A DNA stretch of 64,000 nucleotides from positions 2,232,001 through 2,296,000 of the forward strand of contig NZ_BAABJI010000002.1 in the NCBI RefSeq assembly GCF_039543225.1, read 5' to 3'. This stretch comes from Mucilaginibacter defluvii (GTDB lineage: Bacteria > Bacteroidota > Bacteroidia > Sphingobacteriales > Sphingobacteriaceae). The notes beneath the pieces were generated by a model. The model had not been told where the DNA came from. It did no database searches and saw nothing but the letters and a program-made list of their open reading frames with translations. Of the stretch, positions 62,734 to 64,000 are shown piece by piece. The position numbers were made by a program, and so were the translations under genes. How positions within the stretch are numbered: the stretch's first letter is position 1; every line of letters starts with the position of its first letter.

Positions 62734-64000
62734 TTATCTTCTATTAATTCTTGCCTTTTTCTGCCTATGCCGATCTCTTCCATAAATTGCCTCATCATCC
62801 ACATCGTCGCTGATACTAATGTTCAAAGCAGTATCCAGCCTATAAGATTCAGGATGGCTGTCAATACTATGATGTAAATCAGCACCCGGTGATTGGCTTT
62901 GCTTTTCTTCAACTCCCGTTCTATCGTTTCCTGCCGCTGTATGATCTCCCGCAAAAGCGGTTGGGTGATAGCCGTCTTTTCTGTGAGTTCCTTTATCGTT
63001 TGCAGGAAGTCGTTCAATGCGGTGTCCATTGCCGAAGGTTGCTGCGGGTTGCCGATGGTCGTACTTTGCTCTTGTCCTATCGTTTGCTGCGCTAATCGCC
63101 GCGCTGTCTCTGCCTTGTTCATAGTCAATGTGTTTTAATATCTCATTCCATTTGAAGCGGTTACCCAATGCCTGTCCGCGTATCTTAAACTCGTTGTGGA
63201 AATAGGTAATGCCGCTTACCCTGCCCGTTGATGCCTGGTTGAATAGCAATGAGATGCCATACCGCTCGCAACGCTCGATGATCTCCTGTATGCTGACGCG
63301 GCGGGCGGGCAGTAAAAGCGATAGCTTCTCCTGGAGCAAAAGCTTTTCAGATGCCAAGCCGGTCCGGTTTATCATTTCCAGTTCATCCTTTGTTGGCGCA
63401 CGCCTGGTTATTAAGTTGCGTCGTTCAAGAGATAGATTGTTATCTTGATATAATGTTTCAATGTTATATCTGTCCGTCGGTAGATCGCTACCCGGTTCAA
63501 CAGATAAATGATTATCGCGATGACCAATATGCATGTTACCGTGATCGCTCTTTTTATAGTTATTTAAATTTGTGGATTTACTGCTGTGCCGCTTACTGGT
63601 TACACAATGTGCTGATTCTACCGTTACGAGATTATAGCGTTCTTCCAGCTTCCTAATTATCGCCTCACTTTTCCGGTAGTTATTGCTATCTGAAACAACG
63701 CTGCCATCGAAACGAATTCGATTAACTAAGAGGTGTAAGTGTGGGTGATCAGCATCAAAATGGCGGTAGATCATATACTGGTTATCGCCGAAACCGTTAG
63801 CTAACAGGTATTCGTGCGCAATCGCCAATAGTGTTTTGTTGTCAAGGCGGTCATCTTTGTGGAAATTTAGGCTGGTATGGTACACATAACGGTTAAGCGA
63901 GGGCCGCAGGCTTTTAACTATTTCCACTTCACGCTGAATTCCCCAATGGTCAACAGCCGTAAAATTGCTGTCCAGCAGTATAGCCCGTTTGCTTTTATCC
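62734..64000 (-). CDS. Relaxase/mobilisation protein (5' end beyond the window)
   Basis: The reading frame is open to the right edge, where KSKRAILLDSNFTAVDHWGIQREV precedes the first in-window alternative start at 63927. The N-terminal relaxase domain of the Bacteroidota MobB/VirD2 type is visible: NRYVYHTSLNFHKDDRL, ANGFGDNQYMIYRHFDADHPHLHLLVNRIRFDG with the metal-binding HPHLH, and VVSDSNNYRKSEAI. The last 130 residues are low-complexity and polar. They overlap another gene in a different frame. The protein nicks the transfer origin so that the island or an element in it can be mobilised. Confidence 0.9.
   Translation of the reverse strand, partial: DKSKRAILLDSNFTAVDHWGIQREVEIVKSLRPSLNRYVYHTSLNFHKDDRLDNKTLLAIAHEYLLANGFGDNQYMIYRHFDADHPHLHLLVNRIRFDGSVVSDSNNYRKSEAIIRKLEERYNLVTVESAHCVTSKRHSSKSTNLNNYKKSDHGNMHIGHRDNHLSVEPGSDLPTDRYNIETLYQDNNLSLERRNLITRRAPTKDELEMINRTGLASEKLLLQEKLSLLLPARRVSIQEIIERCERYGISLLFNQASTGRVSGITYFHNEFKIRGQALGNRFKWNEILKHIDYEQGRDSAAISAANDRTRAKYDHRQPAATFGNGHRIERLPANDKGTHRKDGYHPTAFAGDHTAAGNDRTGVEEKQSQSPGADLHHSIDSHPESYRLDTALNISISDDVDDEAIYGRDRHRQKKARINRR
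62823..63122 (-). CDS. Small membrane coiled-coil protein overlapping the relaxase gene
   Basis: A 99-residue protein lying wholly inside the 3' part of the relaxase gene, same strand and different frame. It starts with ATG at 63122 (MNKAETARRL) and is helical and charged (TALNDFLQTIKELTEKT, LLREIIQRQETIERELKKSK). It ends in one transmembrane helix (VLIYIIVLTAILNLIGWILL). This ordered composition is unlike a chance frame, whereas the relaxase residues it overlaps are low-complexity. It may anchor mobilisation proteins at the membrane, though this is inference. Confidence 0.6.
   Translation of the reverse strand: MNKAETARRLAQQTIGQEQSTTIGNPQQPSAMDTALNDFLQTIKELTEKTAITQPLLREIIQRQETIERELKKSKANHRVLIYIIVLTAILNLIGWILL

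Larger units (their letters stand above)
32492..64000. mobile_element. Genomic island inserted at tRNA-Val, extending past the right edge
   Basis: The left border is taken as the 3' end of tRNA-Val, followed directly by a tyrosine recombinase gene. The segment then carries a second recombinase, excisionase-like genes, a toxin-antitoxin pair, HTH regulators and varied cargo, and at the right edge a relaxase. I could not find a second copy of the tRNA 3' end in the window, so the right border is outside, or the region is several older insertions side by side. Frameshifts are concentrated here and absent from the left half. Confidence 0.6.

Noticed and set aside
1..64000. CRISPR arrays, rRNA genes and intact insertion sequences
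   Set aside because: No spaced direct repeats, rRNA-like stretches, or transposase motifs were seen.

Overview
The window looks like a chromosome segment of a Bacteroidota bacterium of the Sphingobacteriaceae, close to Mucilaginibacter or Pedobacter. This is inferred from gene content and signals, not from a search. The signs are paired exbD genes with tonB, a PorP/SprF type IX secretion protein, an IntDOT-type integrase family, a Bacteroidota relaxase, TAnnTTTG promoter boxes, few Shine-Dalgarno sites, and a GOB-like B3 metallo-beta-lactamase.

The left half (1-32.4 kb) reads as core chromosome with intact, tightly packed genes. From the left edge: nuoC(start)-nuoB-nuoA; a seven-gene minus-strand operon exbB-exbD-exbD-tonB-small membrane protein-PstS-like lipoprotein-TPR protein closed by a clear terminator; an SUI1/YciH factor and a YegS-type lipid kinase; metK behind a SAM-II-type riboswitch with an extra hairpin; an AraC regulator, two small membrane proteins, a Nudix hydrolase, a PorP/SprF protein and an OmpA lipoprotein; a nitroreductase and a B3 metallo-beta-lactamase; a complete ebo cluster (TMEM220-like gene, then eboA-F) followed by a large AsmA-like protein; a GNAT acetyltransferase; an ileS-dksA-like-lspA operon whose IleS carries an altered HIGH motif; then dgkA-recO and a tRNA-Val.

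The right half (32.5 kb to the right edge) reads as an accessory island starting at the 3' end of tRNA-Val(UAC). It opens with a frameshifted tyrosine recombinase. Next come an antitoxin gene with a frameshifted AbiEii-like toxin gene, a second broken recombinase with a broken excisionase-like gene, a cluster of ACTACCGAA repeats in front of an intact excisionase-like gene, and a HEPN protein divergent from an HTH regulator. The cargo follows: isochorismatase-like hydrolase, GH16 protein, cytochrome c, cupin, a propeller-type sensor kinase with its response regulator, PAP2 phosphatase, two lipoproteins, MFS and EamA transporters, ICMT-like and CruF-like membrane proteins, a TonB receptor gene with three frameshifts, a glycosyltransferase and an SDR. 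The right edge lies inside a relaxase gene, so the island continues outside the window.

I see no clear frameshifts in the left half, but about eight in the right half, all in recombinase, excisionase, toxin or receptor genes. That pattern suggests decay of old mobile DNA more than uniform sequencing error. The most unusual observations are the GIHH signature of IleS, the long-loop SAM-II element, the repeat cluster at 37.0-37.2 kb, an out-of-frame gene inside the relaxase gene, and a GH16 protein lacking its usual acid/base glutamate.
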